60,667 bases of DNA from Planctomycetia bacterium (GCA_030539035.1 JAUNSU010000007.1:1-60667); one strand, 5' to 3'; counted from the first letter of the stretch, positions 44,218 to 54,225 are shown. Translations and numbers: made by a program. The notes: a model not told the origin generated them from the letters alone.

Positions 44218-45792
44218 TTATAAATTCCTCGTTCGAGTTTTCGCCAGCTTGTACTCAATACTGTCGCAAAGAGCGATCCAGCTGGCTTCAATAATATTTT
44301 CGTTTACTCCGACGGTTCCCCACGACTCTTCGAGATCCTTGCTCTCAATAATGACCCGAGTTGCCGCGGCTGTTGCCGCTTCCGAATTTAAAACACGAAC
44401 CTTGTAATCGACAAGTGATACATCTTTCAATTCGGGAAACAGGGGATAAAGAGCTTTTCGCATCGCGGCATTTAAAGCATCGACTGGCCCGTCGCCTTCG
44501 GCAACTTCATGCCGGATAATCGTTCCGACCTTTAATTTCACCGTTGCAAGCGTTTCAAAAACTCCGTTTTCATTCGCGCCCACGTTTGTTTGATAGCTCA
44601 ATCGTTCGAAATGGGAATGATAAAGACCCGCCGTCTTTCGAACAAGGAGATCAAAAGACCCTTCCGCCGCTTCATACTGATACCCTTCGTTCTCCTTTCG
44701 AACCACCGCGTCGAGGATCTTCGCGAGAATCGCCGGATTGTTTTCGAAGTGGAATTTTGCCGTGCGGGCAAGGATATTCGAACGCCCGGAAAGTTCGCTG
44801 ACGAGGACCCGCCGCTCATTTCCTACCGATTCAGGAGCGATATGCTCATAGGCGGATGTATCGCGATGAACGCCGCTCACATGCATTCCCCCTTTGTGGG
44901 CAAAAGCGCTCTTTCCGACAAACGGCTGCCGATTTGAAGGGTTTACGTTCAGCAATTCATAAAAATAGCGGGAAAACGCGGTCAATTCCCGAATGGAATC
45001 GGGGTGAAGAAGCTCATATCGATCTTTCTTTTTCAGTAAAAGATTCGCGATAATCGCGATCAGATCGGCGTTTCCGCACCGCTCTCCCAATCCATTGATC
45101 GTTCCCTGGACGATCGACGCACCGGCATCGACGGCGGCCAGTGAGTTCGCAACGGCCAATCCGCAATCATTATGCGCATGAATTCCGACAGGGACCGAGA
45201 TGTTCTTCAACACATCTTCGACTCCGGCAATGATCTCTTCAGGAAGAGTTCCGCCGTTCGTATCGCAAAGATGGACCGATTCCGCGCCCGCCGCAACCGC
45301 GGTTTTCAGAACCTGAATCGTGTACACGGGATCCGATTTCCATCCGTCGAAAAAATGTTCCGCGTCGAAAAACAGACGGCGCCCCTGCTCAACACACCAT
45401 CGAACGGTATCTTCGATCATCGCGAGATTCTCATCCAATGTCGTTTGAATCACCTCTTTCACTTGAAAGGAGGACGATTTTCCGACAATGGTAAGAACCG
45501 AGGCGCCGGAATGGATCAGTGATCGAAGTCCGGCATCTTCTTCCGGCTTCATTCCTTTTCGCCGGGTCATTCCGAACGCGCAAATCACCGCATTCTCCGG
45601 CGCGGCTTCCCCGATCCGCTGAAAAAACTGCTCATCTTTCTCATTTGAAGCGGGATAGCCCCCTTCTATGAAATCGATTCCCATCCAATCCATACGCTTG
45701 GCCAAAAGCAATTTGTCCCGTAAGGAAAAGGTGATTCCCTCGGTTTGGGCGCCATCGCGCAAGGTCGTATCGTATATTTGTATTTTTCTCAT
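44218..45792 (-). CDS. cimA: (R)-citramalate synthase
   Basis: A 524-residue enzyme of the HMGL-like/LeuA superfamily. It condenses pyruvate and acetyl-CoA to citramalate, the entry to threonine-independent isoleucine synthesis. The catalytic barrel starts with IYDTTLRDGAQTEG (about residues 5-18) and has the metal-binding HAHNDCGLAVAN (about 208). The bridging region AHKGGMHVSGV is near 305. A C-terminal LeuA-type regulatory domain (about 385-510) binds the feedback inhibitor, expected to be isoleucine. The length and C-terminal arrangement favour CimA over 2-isopropylmalate synthase. It follows lysC by 44 bases and precedes tRNA-Leu by 14, suggesting joint control of aspartate- and pyruvate-family amino acids. 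Confidence 0.9.
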   Translation of the reverse strand: MRKIQIYDTTLRDGAQTEGITFSLRDKLLLAKRMDWMGIDFIEGGYPASNEKDEQFFQRIGEAAPENAVICAFGMTRRKGMKPEEDAGLRSLIHSGASVLTIVGKSSSFQVKEVIQTTLDENLAMIEDTVRWCVEQGRRLFFDAEHFFDGWKSDPVYTIQVLKTAVAAGAESVHLCDTNGGTLPEEIIAGVEDVLKNISVPVGIHAHNDCGLAVANSLAAVDAGASIVQGTINGLGERCGNADLIAIIANLLLKKKDRYELLHPDSIRELTAFSRYFYELLNVNPSNRQPFVGKSAFAHKGGMHVSGVHRDTSAYEHIAPESVGNERRVLVSELSGRSNILARTAKFHFENNPAILAKILDAVVRKENEGYQYEAAEGSFDLLVRKTAGLYHSHFERLSYQTNVGANENGVFETLATVKLKVGTIIRHEVAEGDGPVDALNAAMRKALYPLFPELKDVSLVDYKVRVLNSEAATAAATRVIIESKDLEESWGTVGVNENIIEASWIALCDSIEYKLAKTRTRNL

Positions 45793-45836
45793 GGATTTTT
45801 ATCCGCGCATTTTTTTAGCGGAACGCCCCTTTTGGA

Positions 45837-47645
45837 TCAGAGCATCTCTTCCGCGAATTCGCTTACCGAAAGACTGAAGCTCTTTTCGCCCGCTTCGTCG
45901 TTTACGATCACACTCACACACCGTTCGCTGGTGCAAATAATGCTCACGTTAATACTGTTGGACGATAAAGTCCGGAACATCCGGCTCGCAAGTCCCGTAT
46001 GGGAACGAAGCCCGGTTCCGCGAACACTCAGCTTGGCAACCATCGGATTCTGAAGAATATCGCACTTCCAGGTAGACGCAACATCTTTCGCGAGCTTGTT
46101 GACCGCGTCCAATTCGTCCCTGGGAACAGTAAAACTGATATTCGCGAGATTATTCCGGCCAACGCTTTGAACGATCATATCGACAACAATATTTGCCTGC
46201 GCGATCTTGTCGAAAACCGCCGCCGCCAATCCCGGTTCATCCGGAACGTTGGCAAAAGTAAATCGGGCCTGGGACTGATCCAGATCGACCTTTTCGATCA
46301 GAATCTCTTCCATTCCCGCCAGCCGGGAAACAAGCTCCGCGGAGACCTGTTCTTTATCTTCCTCTTCCGAATTATCCTCCGCTTTTGCGGATTTCTGGTT
46401 GGGAGAATTGTAAATATTCGTTCGGCTCGCGGGATCCCGATCCAGCTCAAAGGCTTCATGAACAGCCCGCAGCGCCTGAATCGCATCGTTTCTTTCCACC
46501 AAAGCAGAGATCTTGATATCGCTCGTCGTAATCATCTCAATATTGATCCCATGCTCCGAAAGGGCGTGGAACATCTTTCGCGCAACACCGGTCTGATGAA
46601 CCATTCCAAGGCCGACGATCGATACCTTGGATACATTTTCATTGTATTCCACTCCGGAAGCGCCAAGTTCTCCGGCAACCTTTTTCACGATATCCTGGGC
46701 AACGACAAAATCTTCGCCGGGAACGGTAAAGGAGATATCGGTTCTCCCTTTCGTACTCGCATTCTGGGCGATCATATCAGTCGGGATCTTCGCTTCGGCA
46801 ATACGGGAAAAGAGATTCATCGCAACGCCGGGCTCATCAGGAACTTCGACCACCGTAATACGGGCCTCATTTTTCGCGAGAGCCGCTCCGCAGACAGGAA
46901 CGTCCCTGCTTTCAGGATCCGGTCCGATCACCGTTCCGGGATTATCGCTGAAGCTGCTGCGAACATGAACAGGAACCCCGAACTTTTTCGCAAATTCGAT
47001 CGATCGGCTGTGCATTACACCGGCGCCCATACTGGCCAACTCAAGCATTTCATCATAGGAAATGCAGGAAACCCGCCGGGCTTCCGGAACAATACGGGGA
47101 TCCGTGGTATAAACGCCGTCTACATCGGTGAAGATGTCGCAAACATCCGCCCGAAGAGCCGCCGCAAGGGCAACCGCTGTCGTATCGCTTCCGCCGCGTC
47201 CAAGTGTTGTAATATTGAAATCGTCGTCGATTCCCTGAAATCCGGCCGCGATCACGATCTTTCCCTCTTTCAGGGCATCGCGCATCCGTTCCGTAGAGAT
47301 CGATCGAATACGGGCCTTGTTAAAGGAATTGTCGGTTTTAATCCCGATTTGAGCCGCAGTAAAGCTGATCGCTTTATGTCCAAGAGACTCCAGGGCAATC
47401 GCCATCAGGGCAACGGTTACCTGTTCCCCGGTCGATAAAAGCATGTCCATTTCCCGAGAATTCGGACGATCACTGATCTCGCGCGCAAGTTCGATCAGAT
47501 GGTCCGTGCTTTTCCCCATCGCGCTTACGACCATTACAACCTGATTACCGTTCTTTACTTCACGAATCGCCCGACGCGCTGCCGAAAGAATTTTTTCCGT
47601 ATTCGCAACACTCGTTCCGCCAAATTTTTGAACTATCAGCGCCAT
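45837..47645 (-). CDS. lysC: Aspartate kinase with four ACT domains
   Basis: A 602-residue aspartokinase; the usual monofunctional form has about 400-450. The kinase domain starts VQKFGGTSVANTEKI (about residues 4-18) and includes the TTLGRGGSDTTAVALA block (about 147). Two pairs of ACT domains follow. The first pair (about 265-415) includes NVSKVSIVGLGMVHQTG. A Glu/Asp-rich linker (about 430-450) leads to the second pair (about 460-600), which includes LSVRGTGLRSHTG. Four-ACT aspartokinases are known, for example in cyanobacteria, and bind several lysine or threonine molecules. It phosphorylates aspartate, committing it to Lys, Met and Thr. AGGACA precedes the ATG. It heads the minus-strand run with cimA, tRNA-Leu and pgsA. 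Confidence 0.92.
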   Translation of the reverse strand: MALIVQKFGGTSVANTEKILSAARRAIREVKNGNQVVMVVSAMGKSTDHLIELAREISDRPNSREMDMLLSTGEQVTVALMAIALESLGHKAISFTAAQIGIKTDNSFNKARIRSISTERMRDALKEGKIVIAAGFQGIDDDFNITTLGRGGSDTTAVALAAALRADVCDIFTDVDGVYTTDPRIVPEARRVSCISYDEMLELASMGAGVMHSRSIEFAKKFGVPVHVRSSFSDNPGTVIGPDPESRDVPVCGAALAKNEARITVVEVPDEPGVAMNLFSRIAEAKIPTDMIAQNASTKGRTDISFTVPGEDFVVAQDIVKKVAGELGASGVEYNENVSKVSIVGLGMVHQTGVARKMFHALSEHGINIEMITTSDIKISALVERNDAIQALRAVHEAFELDRDPASRTNIYNSPNQKSAKAEDNSEEEDKEQVSAELVSRLAGMEEILIEKVDLDQSQARFTFANVPDEPGLAAAVFDKIAQANIVVDMIVQSVGRNNLANISFTVPRDELDAVNKLAKDVASTWKCDILQNPMVAKLSVRGTGLRSHTGLASRMFRTLSSNSINVSIICTSERCVSVIVNDEAGEKSFSLSVSEFAEEML

Positions 47646-48128
47646 TGCTCTTGTCCTGTTCCTTACCGTTGTCTTTAAATTTAATAGGAAATTCTACAAA
47701 TTTCAGCGTTCGCAACTCCAGAATCGCACAATATATGTATAAAGTCGAATTTTAAGGGAAATTCCCGGGATTTCCCGGAATGATCGACAGGCTCTGTCCC
47801 CGTCTCCTCCCCCCGTCCAAAATCACAAACTCCTGAAATAGCTTTAATTATCTCCCATAAACCCCCTTTCGACAAGGAATACCGACGAAAAATTTTTAAT
47901 AAAATACATAATATATATAAATTACGTAATCCTTTTGGTAAATTTTTACTAAAAATAAAAAACTTCTCTTGTTTTATCTTTTCAAAATCGATATGATTCC
48001 AAATCCTGATGGGGCCCTGTATTTTTTCTTAAAAAAAATGAACGGTATTCCGATCAGGAGTTCCCGTTTTATACGGGAATCGACTTCATCATTTTCAACC
48101 GATTTATGTATTACTGAGGTAAGATTCA
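47646..48128. other. AT-rich divergent spacer before the flagellar operon
   Basis: About 480 bases between divergent lysC and fliF. It contains a seven-base hairpin TTCCCGT/ACGGGAA (48061-48079), 50 bases before the fliF ATG, which could affect translation. It also has AT-rich -10-like sequence near 47915-47925 without a clear -35. I find no sigma-54 type promoter (GG-N10-GC), and the region otherwise shows nothing recognisable. Confidence 0.4.
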
Positions 48129-49778
48129 ATGCCGGAATCCAATTCCCGAAATTATTTATTATTAAAGATGGCTGGCGGGCTTGTTCTTCTCGCCCTGATC
48201 GTCCTCGCGTTTGCCTTCTTTTACAAACACAAGCCGCATCAGGAAGGGGGAACGGAATACGCGTTCAACGGCTGGCTTTATGATCGGGAAACCCAAAAAG
48301 AAGCAAGCGGAGCTCTGGTCAAAGCGGGATTAAACGATTTTTCCTGGAAAGAAGGAAAACTCTCCGTTCCCAAATTAAAGGAGAGAGAATATGAATCCGT
48401 TCTCGCGGAAAATCGGATCTTTCCGAAAGCCCCCAGTGATGTCAAAAGAGATGTCCTGCGCGAGATGGGCCCCTTTGAATCCGAATCCAAGATCCGAATG
48501 CGCGATCTCTATTCCGCCGCTTGGCAGTTGGAACAGACGATCGAACAATTTTCAACACAAATCGAATACGCAACGGTGGGCGTCCGCTCCCGGCGTGAAC
48601 AGGTCGGAATGATCCCTAAAAATATCATCACGGCCTCCGTTGGCGTTTGGCCTAAAGAAGAAAAACCGCTCTCAAGGGAACTGATCTCTTCGATTACCCT
48701 TGCGGCAAGGCATCATCTCGGAATTGCGGAAAATGAGAATATTTCCATTATCGATCTTCGGCAAGGACGCTCATGGCTCGGAACCGTCGATGGAGTTCAG
48801 GATCCAACACTCTCCGCTTTCTCCGAAGAATTGCGTAAAGAAGAAGAAAATTGGCAAAAAAAATTCCAAATGGAATTGGGATATATTCCCGGGATCCGGA
48901 TATCCGCGTCCGTTCTGGATGAAAAAGATCTTCCCGAAGAGACCTCGAATCGATCCATTGCATTCCTTGGACATCCTGTTCCGGGAACATTTGTTTCCCA
49001 TTATCCCTCCGCCGATTCCGATCAGAAGATCTTTCGAACGGCTGAAGGAAAGTCCCGATCGCTCGCGATTCATATCTCCGTTCCGGAAAAAGAGATCCAT
49101 AATGGGAATTCCATGGATCCGGAAGGAGAAAAAGCTCGAATTACCCGGGAAATTCGGACAAGATCCGCAGATCTCCTTTCTCCCTATTTCGGAAAGGATC
49201 AATTAACGCATAAAGTGGATCGAATCGTTCGAATCTCATTTTACCCGGATCCGACTCCTAAAAAACAAATCGCTTCAAAAATTCCCGCACCGAATTTTTC
49301 GCCCATTCTTCCGCAATACGGGGACTCGGTCGATCTTTCCGGGACATTGAAAAATGAGGATAAAAAGAAGGAAATCGAAAAACCCGAAAATAAAAAGGAT
49401 CTCTCCCCGGGAAATCCCCAGGAGAAAAAAAGCGCGGTTCCCCCCTTCCTTCTTCAATGGAAAGATCAGGGTAAACAGTACTGGAATCAATATCAAAAGG
49501 AAATCATCGGCGGTTTGATCCTTTTCGTTTTCAGCTTGCTCCTGATCCGGTCTGTCTGTCGAAAAAGCAAAGCGCGAAAAAGAAGAGAAGAAGAGACGCT
49601 GGAAGAAATGGCCGGTGTCAATGCGAGTCGGGGCAAGCCCTCCGCCCGATCAAAAGAGGCAGAAAAGATCCTGCGTCCGGACTTTGGTCCTGTTCAGCAG
49701 GAAGTCCGGGAACTGATCGAACAGAATCCGGAACAGGCCGCACGAATCATTCAGCGCTGGATTCGAACAGGAGCATAA
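48129..49778 (+). CDS. fliF: Flagellar MS-ring protein FliF, divergent
   Basis: A 549-residue protein with two membrane spans (about residues 13-32 and 463-482) flanking a large periplasmic region, as in FliF. The periplasmic part (about 45-440) contains ring-building-motif-like segments, for example IPKNIITASVGVWPK (about 160) and the paired blocks around it, but they are diverged. The cytoplasmic C-terminus ends VRELIEQNPEQAARIIQRWI (about 525-545), close to the FliG-binding peptide of FliF. It would form the inner-membrane base ring of a flagellum. GAGGT lies before the ATG. It begins the order fliF-fliG-fliH-fliI, a classical flagellar arrangement. A non-flagellar export apparatus is a less likely alternative. 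Confidence 0.8.
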   Translation: MPESNSRNYLLLKMAGGLVLLALIVLAFAFFYKHKPHQEGGTEYAFNGWLYDRETQKEASGALVKAGLNDFSWKEGKLSVPKLKEREYESVLAENRIFPKAPSDVKRDVLREMGPFESESKIRMRDLYSAAWQLEQTIEQFSTQIEYATVGVRSRREQVGMIPKNIITASVGVWPKEEKPLSRELISSITLAARHHLGIAENENISIIDLRQGRSWLGTVDGVQDPTLSAFSEELRKEEENWQKKFQMELGYIPGIRISASVLDEKDLPEETSNRSIAFLGHPVPGTFVSHYPSADSDQKIFRTAEGKSRSLAIHISVPEKEIHNGNSMDPEGEKARITREIRTRSADLLSPYFGKDQLTHKVDRIVRISFYPDPTPKKQIASKIPAPNFSPILPQYGDSVDLSGTLKNEDKKKEIEKPENKKDLSPGNPQEKKSAVPPFLLQWKDQGKQYWNQYQKEIIGGLILFVFSLLLIRSVCRKSKARKRREEETLEEMAGVNASRGKPSARSKEAEKILRPDFGPVQQEVRELIEQNPEQAARIIQRWIRTGA

Positions 49779-49783
49779 GAAAA

Positions 49784-50566
49784 ATGAGTACGGCAAATTT
49801 CAATCGGACAGGACTTGAACGGGCAGCGATTTTATTCTCCGTTTTGGATACCCGATCGGCTGCGCTTCTTTTTCAAAATCTGAACGAGATCCAGGCGGAA
49901 GCGCTCCGAACAGAACTTCTTCAAATGAAGAGTGTTCCCGATAGGATTACAAAACCGATCTTCGACGATTTTCTGGAAGAAACCCGCTTTTTGAATGAGT
50001 TGGCAAACGAAAAGGAAGAGAAAAAAGAGGATCGTGAATTTCGTCCGGATCCTCCTCATGAGATGAATTCCGGACGATTCCAGCGCGAAAAGGATCTTCC
50101 GGAAAACGAAGCGGAAGAGGACCCCGATCAGGAAGACTGGAATACGAAGATTTTAAAAATTTTCGATGATGCCGATGAAATGGAAGAAGGAGAGGAGAGC
50201 GAATCGGATCTCCCGGAAATTGCCCGATTGGAAAAGTTGCCGCATTCCTTGCCGAATCCGCATTTTTCCCGGAAGGAAAAAGAGTTCTCCGGTTCCGGAA
50301 AAAATGATTCTCCCTTTTTCTTTCTGCAGGAGATGGACACAAAGGATCTCCTTTCATTACTCGAAGACGAAAGGGATTCCACTGTTGCGGGCATCATTCG
50401 GTATTTGCCGCCGCAAAAACAAAAGGAAGTCTTTTGGAAATTTCCCGTTCGGAAGCAGGAAATTTTACAGGAATATCTGGACCATCAGGGACCTGTCAAC
50501 AGGGATCTTGTCCGCGAACTTGAACGATTTCTTCATGAGAAGGATCAAAAACGAAAGAACGGATAA
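49784..50566 (+). CDS. FliG-like rotor protein lacking the torque domain
   Basis: A 260-residue protein; FliG is normally 330-345. The N-terminus (about residues 5-65, GLERAAILFSVLDTRSAALLF) matches the FliF-binding FliG-N domain. A long acidic linker (about 75-165), rich in Glu, Asp and Pro, follows. A FliG-M-like segment (about 180-250, FFFLQEMDTKDLLSLLEDE) comes next, but the conserved EHPQ motif reads ERDS. The sequence then ends, so the C-terminal domain with the charged residues that face the stator is absent. The stop lies nine bases before fliH, leaving no room for it. It starts five bases after fliF. It may be an assembly factor, with a full FliG encoded elsewhere. Confidence 0.7.
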   Translation: MSTANFNRTGLERAAILFSVLDTRSAALLFQNLNEIQAEALRTELLQMKSVPDRITKPIFDDFLEETRFLNELANEKEEKKEDREFRPDPPHEMNSGRFQREKDLPENEAEEDPDQEDWNTKILKIFDDADEMEEGEESESDLPEIARLEKLPHSLPNPHFSRKEKEFSGSGKNDSPFFFLQEMDTKDLLSLLEDERDSTVAGIIRYLPPQKQKEVFWKFPVRKQEILQEYLDHQGPVNRDLVRELERFLHEKDQKRKNG

Positions 50567-50575
50567 TGCAATACG

Positions 50576-51418
50576 ATGAAAGATGAACAGGAGAGCCGCC
50601 GGGAAGACGCGAAGCCCTTTGCGTTTTCTTCTCTGGAAAATCGAACACAGGATTATCTTGCCCGAATCCGGGGAGAAGCTGATCGCATCGCGAAGCAGAC
50701 CAAAGAAGAGATCCACCGTCTGAAAGAACAGACGGAGAATGAACTTCAGGCGTCCCGCCGTTCCCTTGATCATCTTCAGAAAGATCTTGAAAACCGCGAA
50801 AAAGATCTCGTGAATCGGGAACGCAATCTTCGGCAGCTGGAAGAAGAAATTCGAAAAGAGACGGTCGAAAAAAACAGACAGGCTGGATTTGAAGAAGGAA
50901 GACAAGAAGGAATCAGCGCAGGATATCAAAGCGGACTCGATCAGGCAAAAAAAGAGTATGAAGAAAAAGTCCGGCATGAATTTGAAGATCGGGTTCATTC
51001 ACTCGTTGAACAGCAGGTTCCCTTATTGGACGGAATGGTCAAGGAACTCCTTGATATTCGGCAGTCTTTATTGAAGTGCTGGGAAAATAATATTCTTCAG
51101 GTTGCCGCGGCCCTTGCGTATCAAACGATTGGGAAGAATCTTCCCTCTCTTCCGAATGTTCCCCTGGAACTTCTTCGGGAAGCGCTTGAACTTTCCCTCG
51201 GCTGCACTTTATTGAAAGTCCGGATGAATCCGCAGGATCTGGAAACATTGAAAGATCCGATCAACGATCTTCTTCGGGAAGTCGGCATTCTTTCCCATAC
51301 AGAGCTGGAAGGAGATCCGAAGATCACGCCGGGCGGATGTGTTGTAGAAACCGGACAGGGCCTTATCGATCAGCAGCTCGACGTCCGGCTCGACCGGATC
51401 ATTTCCGAACTGGAATAA
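50576..51418 (+). CDS. fliH: Flagellar export apparatus stator protein FliH
   Basis: A 280-residue protein. Residues about 20-115 form a long charged coiled coil rich in Glu, Lys, Arg and Gln. A Gly-rich segment, GFEEGRQEGISAGYQSGLDQA (about 103-123), has the G-x3-G repeats diagnostic of FliH. The C-terminal domain (about 150-278), with GDPKITPGGCVVETGQGLID near the end, matches the FliI-binding part of FliH and peripheral-stalk proteins. It would regulate the FliI ATPase at the export gate. It lies nine bases after the FliG-like gene and its stop is four bases before fliI, so translation is probably coupled. Confidence 0.85.
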   Translation: MKDEQESRREDAKPFAFSSLENRTQDYLARIRGEADRIAKQTKEEIHRLKEQTENELQASRRSLDHLQKDLENREKDLVNRERNLRQLEEEIRKETVEKNRQAGFEEGRQEGISAGYQSGLDQAKKEYEEKVRHEFEDRVHSLVEQQVPLLDGMVKELLDIRQSLLKCWENNILQVAAALAYQTIGKNLPSLPNVPLELLREALELSLGCTLLKVRMNPQDLETLKDPINDLLREVGILSHTELEGDPKITPGGCVVETGQGLIDQQLDVRLDRIISELE

Positions 51419-51422
51419 ACTC

Positions 51423-52721
51423 ATGGATCAGATCATCGAAAGAATCGAAAATATCATGCCGATCCGAATCGTCGGAACGGTCGTAGGAACGGAAGGAATG
51501 TCTATTACCGCTGCGGGATTTGCCGCCCCGATCGGGGCAATTGCCCGAATCGAGCGGAAAGACGCGGAACCGCTGCTCGCGGAAGTAATTGCCTTTCGGG
51601 ACAAACTCACCGTTCTTTACGCGTATTCGGAATTGACCGGGATCCGGCGCGGAAGCAAGATCGAATTCTATCGAACGATTCCCCGTCTCTCTGTCGGCGA
51701 TGAACTGCTGGGCCGCGTCGTCAATTCCTTCGGAAAAACGATTGATTCCGGAAGAACGCCGATTCTGGATCATTCGATTCGATATGATCGCAAACCGCCG
51801 GCTCCCTGCGATCGTCCTCCGATCAATACAGTCTTATCAACAGGAGTTCGCGCGATCGACGCCCTGTTGACCTCCGGCTGCGGACAGCGGCTCGGGATTT
51901 TCTCCGGATCCGGCGTCGGAAAAAGCGTTACCTTGGGCATGATGACCCGATATACCAATGCGGATGTGATCGTCCTCGGCCTGATCGGTGAAAGAGGACG
52001 CGAAGTCAATGAATTCATTCAGCGGGAATTGGGTGCCGAAGGACAGCGGAAAAGCGTAGTCGTTGTATCCACTTCCAATGAACCGGCCTTAATGCGTGTT
52101 CGCGCCGCCTATTCCGCCATTTCCATCGCGGAATATTTTCGTGATCGCGGAAAAAATGTGCTCTTCCTCATGGATTCCTTGACCCGATTCGCAATGGCGC
52201 AAAGAGAGATCGGACTCGCGGCGGGAGAACCCCCCACCGCCCGCGGATACACTCCCAGCGTCTTCTCGCTTCTCCCCCAGCTGGTCGAAAGAGCCGGACG
52301 AAGTGAGCAGGGAAGTATTACCGCCTTCTTCACCGTCCTTGTCGAAGCGGATGATAAAAACGATCCGATCTGCGATGCGGTTCGCGGACTGCTGGACGGA
52401 CATATTTGGCTTTCCCGCAAACTCAGCGCACGGGGACATTATCCGGCGATCGACATTCTCGAAAGTATCAGCCGACTGATGCCGAACATCTGCGATCAGG
52501 AACATTTGTCGGCGGCGCGGGAAATAAGACGCCTTTTAAGTCTTTATTCCGATAATGAAGATCTGATCTCCGTCGGCGCCTATCACGCGGGAATCAATCC
52601 GGATCTGGATAAAGCGATCCGGCTTAAACCGCGAATCGATCAGTTCTTGCAGCAGCAGATCTTCGAAAGCTCCTCGTTTGAAGAGACGCAAAACGGACTC
52701 CGCGCACTGCTCCAGAACTGA
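51423..52721 (+). CDS. fliI: Flagellum-specific ATPase FliI
   Basis: A 432-residue F1-beta-like ATPase. The Walker A loop GSGVGKSVTLG (about residues 160-170), the Walker B strand VLFLMDSLTRFAMAQRE (about 240), and the following GEPPTARGYTPSVFS block are all present. It energises export of flagellar subunits at the cytoplasmic face with FliH. Distinguishing it from an injectisome ATPase relies on its fliF-fliG-fliH neighbours. It overlaps or abuts nothing downstream and converges on the FHA regulator gene across 64 bases, with no clear terminator. Other export genes (flhA, flhB, fliPQR) and fliJ are not in the window. Confidence 0.92.
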   Translation: MDQIIERIENIMPIRIVGTVVGTEGMSITAAGFAAPIGAIARIERKDAEPLLAEVIAFRDKLTVLYAYSELTGIRRGSKIEFYRTIPRLSVGDELLGRVVNSFGKTIDSGRTPILDHSIRYDRKPPAPCDRPPINTVLSTGVRAIDALLTSGCGQRLGIFSGSGVGKSVTLGMMTRYTNADVIVLGLIGERGREVNEFIQRELGAEGQRKSVVVVSTSNEPALMRVRAAYSAISIAEYFRDRGKNVLFLMDSLTRFAMAQREIGLAAGEPPTARGYTPSVFSLLPQLVERAGRSEQGSITAFFTVLVEADDKNDPICDAVRGLLDGHIWLSRKLSARGHYPAIDILESISRLMPNICDQEHLSAAREIRRLLSLYSDNEDLISVGAYHAGINPDLDKAIRLKPRIDQFLQQQIFESSSFEETQNGLRALLQN

Positions 52722-52785
52722 TTTTGGCGCTTAAATGATATTCCCCGACGTTTTTCAGTACTTACCCTGTTCATCAAACAGGATC

Positions 52786-54225
52786 TCATTCCTTTTTAAG
52801 ATCATATCGGGCAATTTTGCGGTCCAGGGTCGTCCGTTCGATTCCGAGCGCTTTGGCCGAATGGCTTTTATTCCAAAGGAAATGATTCAGGGTCAAAAGA
52901 ATCAATTCACGCTCGGATTCCTCCAGGGTTTTCGGAACAAACTTTTTCGGGGAATCAGAATCGTTTTCCGGCTCATGGAGTTTGGTTCCGCCCGTCGTAT
53001 TGAGATTGGAAAGTAAAAGATCTTCGACGGCGATTTTTTCCCGATTGCCCAAAAGAACGGCCCGTTCGATAATATTTTTCAATTCCCGAACATTGCCGGG
53101 CCAACGGTAATCTTCCAGAACTTTCATCGCTTCGGGATAAAAACCGTTGAAATGCCGGTTCGTCTCCTGGGAATACTTTTTGAGGAAAAAGTGGGCAAGA
53201 AGCGGAATATCTTCCGGACGCTTTCGAAGGGGAGGAACAAGGACTTCCAGAACATGAAGCCGAAAAAACAGATCCCGTCGAAAACGATCGTCAACAACTT
53301 CCGCCTCAAGATCCCGGTTCGTCGCCGCGATTACCCTTACGTCGGAAGTGATCTGCTGGTTGCCTCCGACCCGTTCAAAAGGCTGTCCTTCAAGAATACG
53401 CAAAAATTTCGCCTGAAGCCCCGGCGCCATTTCCGCAATTTCATCCAGAAACAGGGTCCCGCCGTTTGCGGCCTCGAATTTTCCGATCTTTCGTTCCGTT
53501 GCTCCGGTAAAAGCCCCTTTCTCATGTCCGAAAAGCTCGCTTTCCAAAAGACTTTGGGAAATCGCGGCGCAGTTCATGCAGATCATGGGCCCTTTGGCCC
53601 TCGGACTGTTTGCGTGAATCGCCCGTGCGACCAGCTCTTTGCCCACTCCGCTTTCTCCCCGAATGAGGACGGTTGCCTTGCTCGGGGCAATTCGGCCAAT
53701 CACAATGATCATGTCCTGCATGATTTGGCTTTTACCAATGATTTCCGTTTCCTTGTTCAGCAAGGAACGAAGCAGTTTATTTTCGTTCTGGGCCCGATCC
53801 AGCTGCGCGGTCAATTCCTTTTGTTCAGTAAAATGAGAAGCGGCAACGGCCAATGTATCCGATACAGCAAGGGAATATTTCATTCGATCGGAACCGGAAT
53901 CCGGCCGTTCCGGGTCCATTTGTGTAATGCAGAAGATCAGAAGCTGCTGCCCGATCTGGATCCGGTCGCCGTTTTTGAGTTCGACTTCTTCCTTGATCAA
54001 ATGCTCGTTTACCGCCGTCCCATTCCGGCTGTTTTGATCTTTAAGAAACCAATGATCCCCATCCGATCGGATGGCCGCATGAAAACGGCTGCAGCGCTCA
54101 TCGTTCAATACTATGGTATTCTCATTCGCCCTTCCCAAAGTCGTTTCTTTATTGGGAGAAAGAAAAAAGGCCCCCATCGGAAAGTTGTCCCGAAATAATA
54201 TGAGATTGGTAATGCTCGTCTGCAT
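52786..54225 (-). CDS. FHA-domain sigma-54-dependent transcriptional activator
   Basis: A 479-residue regulator. An N-terminal FHA domain (about residues 25-95, [13 protein letters not shown] and [12 protein letters not shown]) binds phosphothreonine partners, so it replaces a receiver domain. A coiled linker (about 130-165) leads to the AAA+ domain with Walker A GESGVGKE (about 195), the sigma-54 contact loop GAFTGATE (about 245) and Walker [14 protein letters not shown] Fis-type helix-turn-helix (about 450-475) binds DNA. It would activate sigma-54 promoters in response to a Ser/Thr kinase. The ATG at 54225 follows AGGG; longer readings are not protein-like. It converges on fliI and diverges from the hydrolase gene; a palindrome lies in its leader. 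Target genes are unknown. Confidence 0.88.
   Translation of the reverse strand: MQTSITNLILFRDNFPMGAFFLSPNKETTLGRANENTIVLNDERCSRFHAAIRSDGDHWFLKDQNSRNGTAVNEHLIKEEVELKNGDRIQIGQQLLIFCITQMDPERPDSGSDRMKYSLAVSDTLAVAASHFTEQKELTAQLDRAQNENKLLRSLLNKETEIIGKSQIMQDMIIVIGRIAPSKATVLIRGESGVGKELVARAIHANSPRAKGPMICMNCAAISQSLLESELFGHEKGAFTGATERKIGKFEAANGGTLFLDEIAEMAPGLQAKFLRILEGQPFERVGGNQQITSDVRVIAATNRDLEAEVVDDRFRRDLFFRLHVLEVLVPPLRKRPEDIPLLAHFFLKKYSQETNRHFNGFYPEAMKVLEDYRWPGNVRELKNIIERAVLLGNREKIAVEDLLLSNLNTTGGTKLHEPENDSDSPKKFVPKTLEESERELILLTLNHFLWNKSHSAKALGIERTTLDRKIARYDLKKE

Noticed and set aside
48129..52721. Injectisome (type III secretion) interpretation of the fli genes
   Set aside because: Gene order fliF-fliG-fliH-fliI, the FliG-binding tail of FliF and the presence of FliG-N favour a flagellar origin. 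No needle, tip or secretin genes are present.
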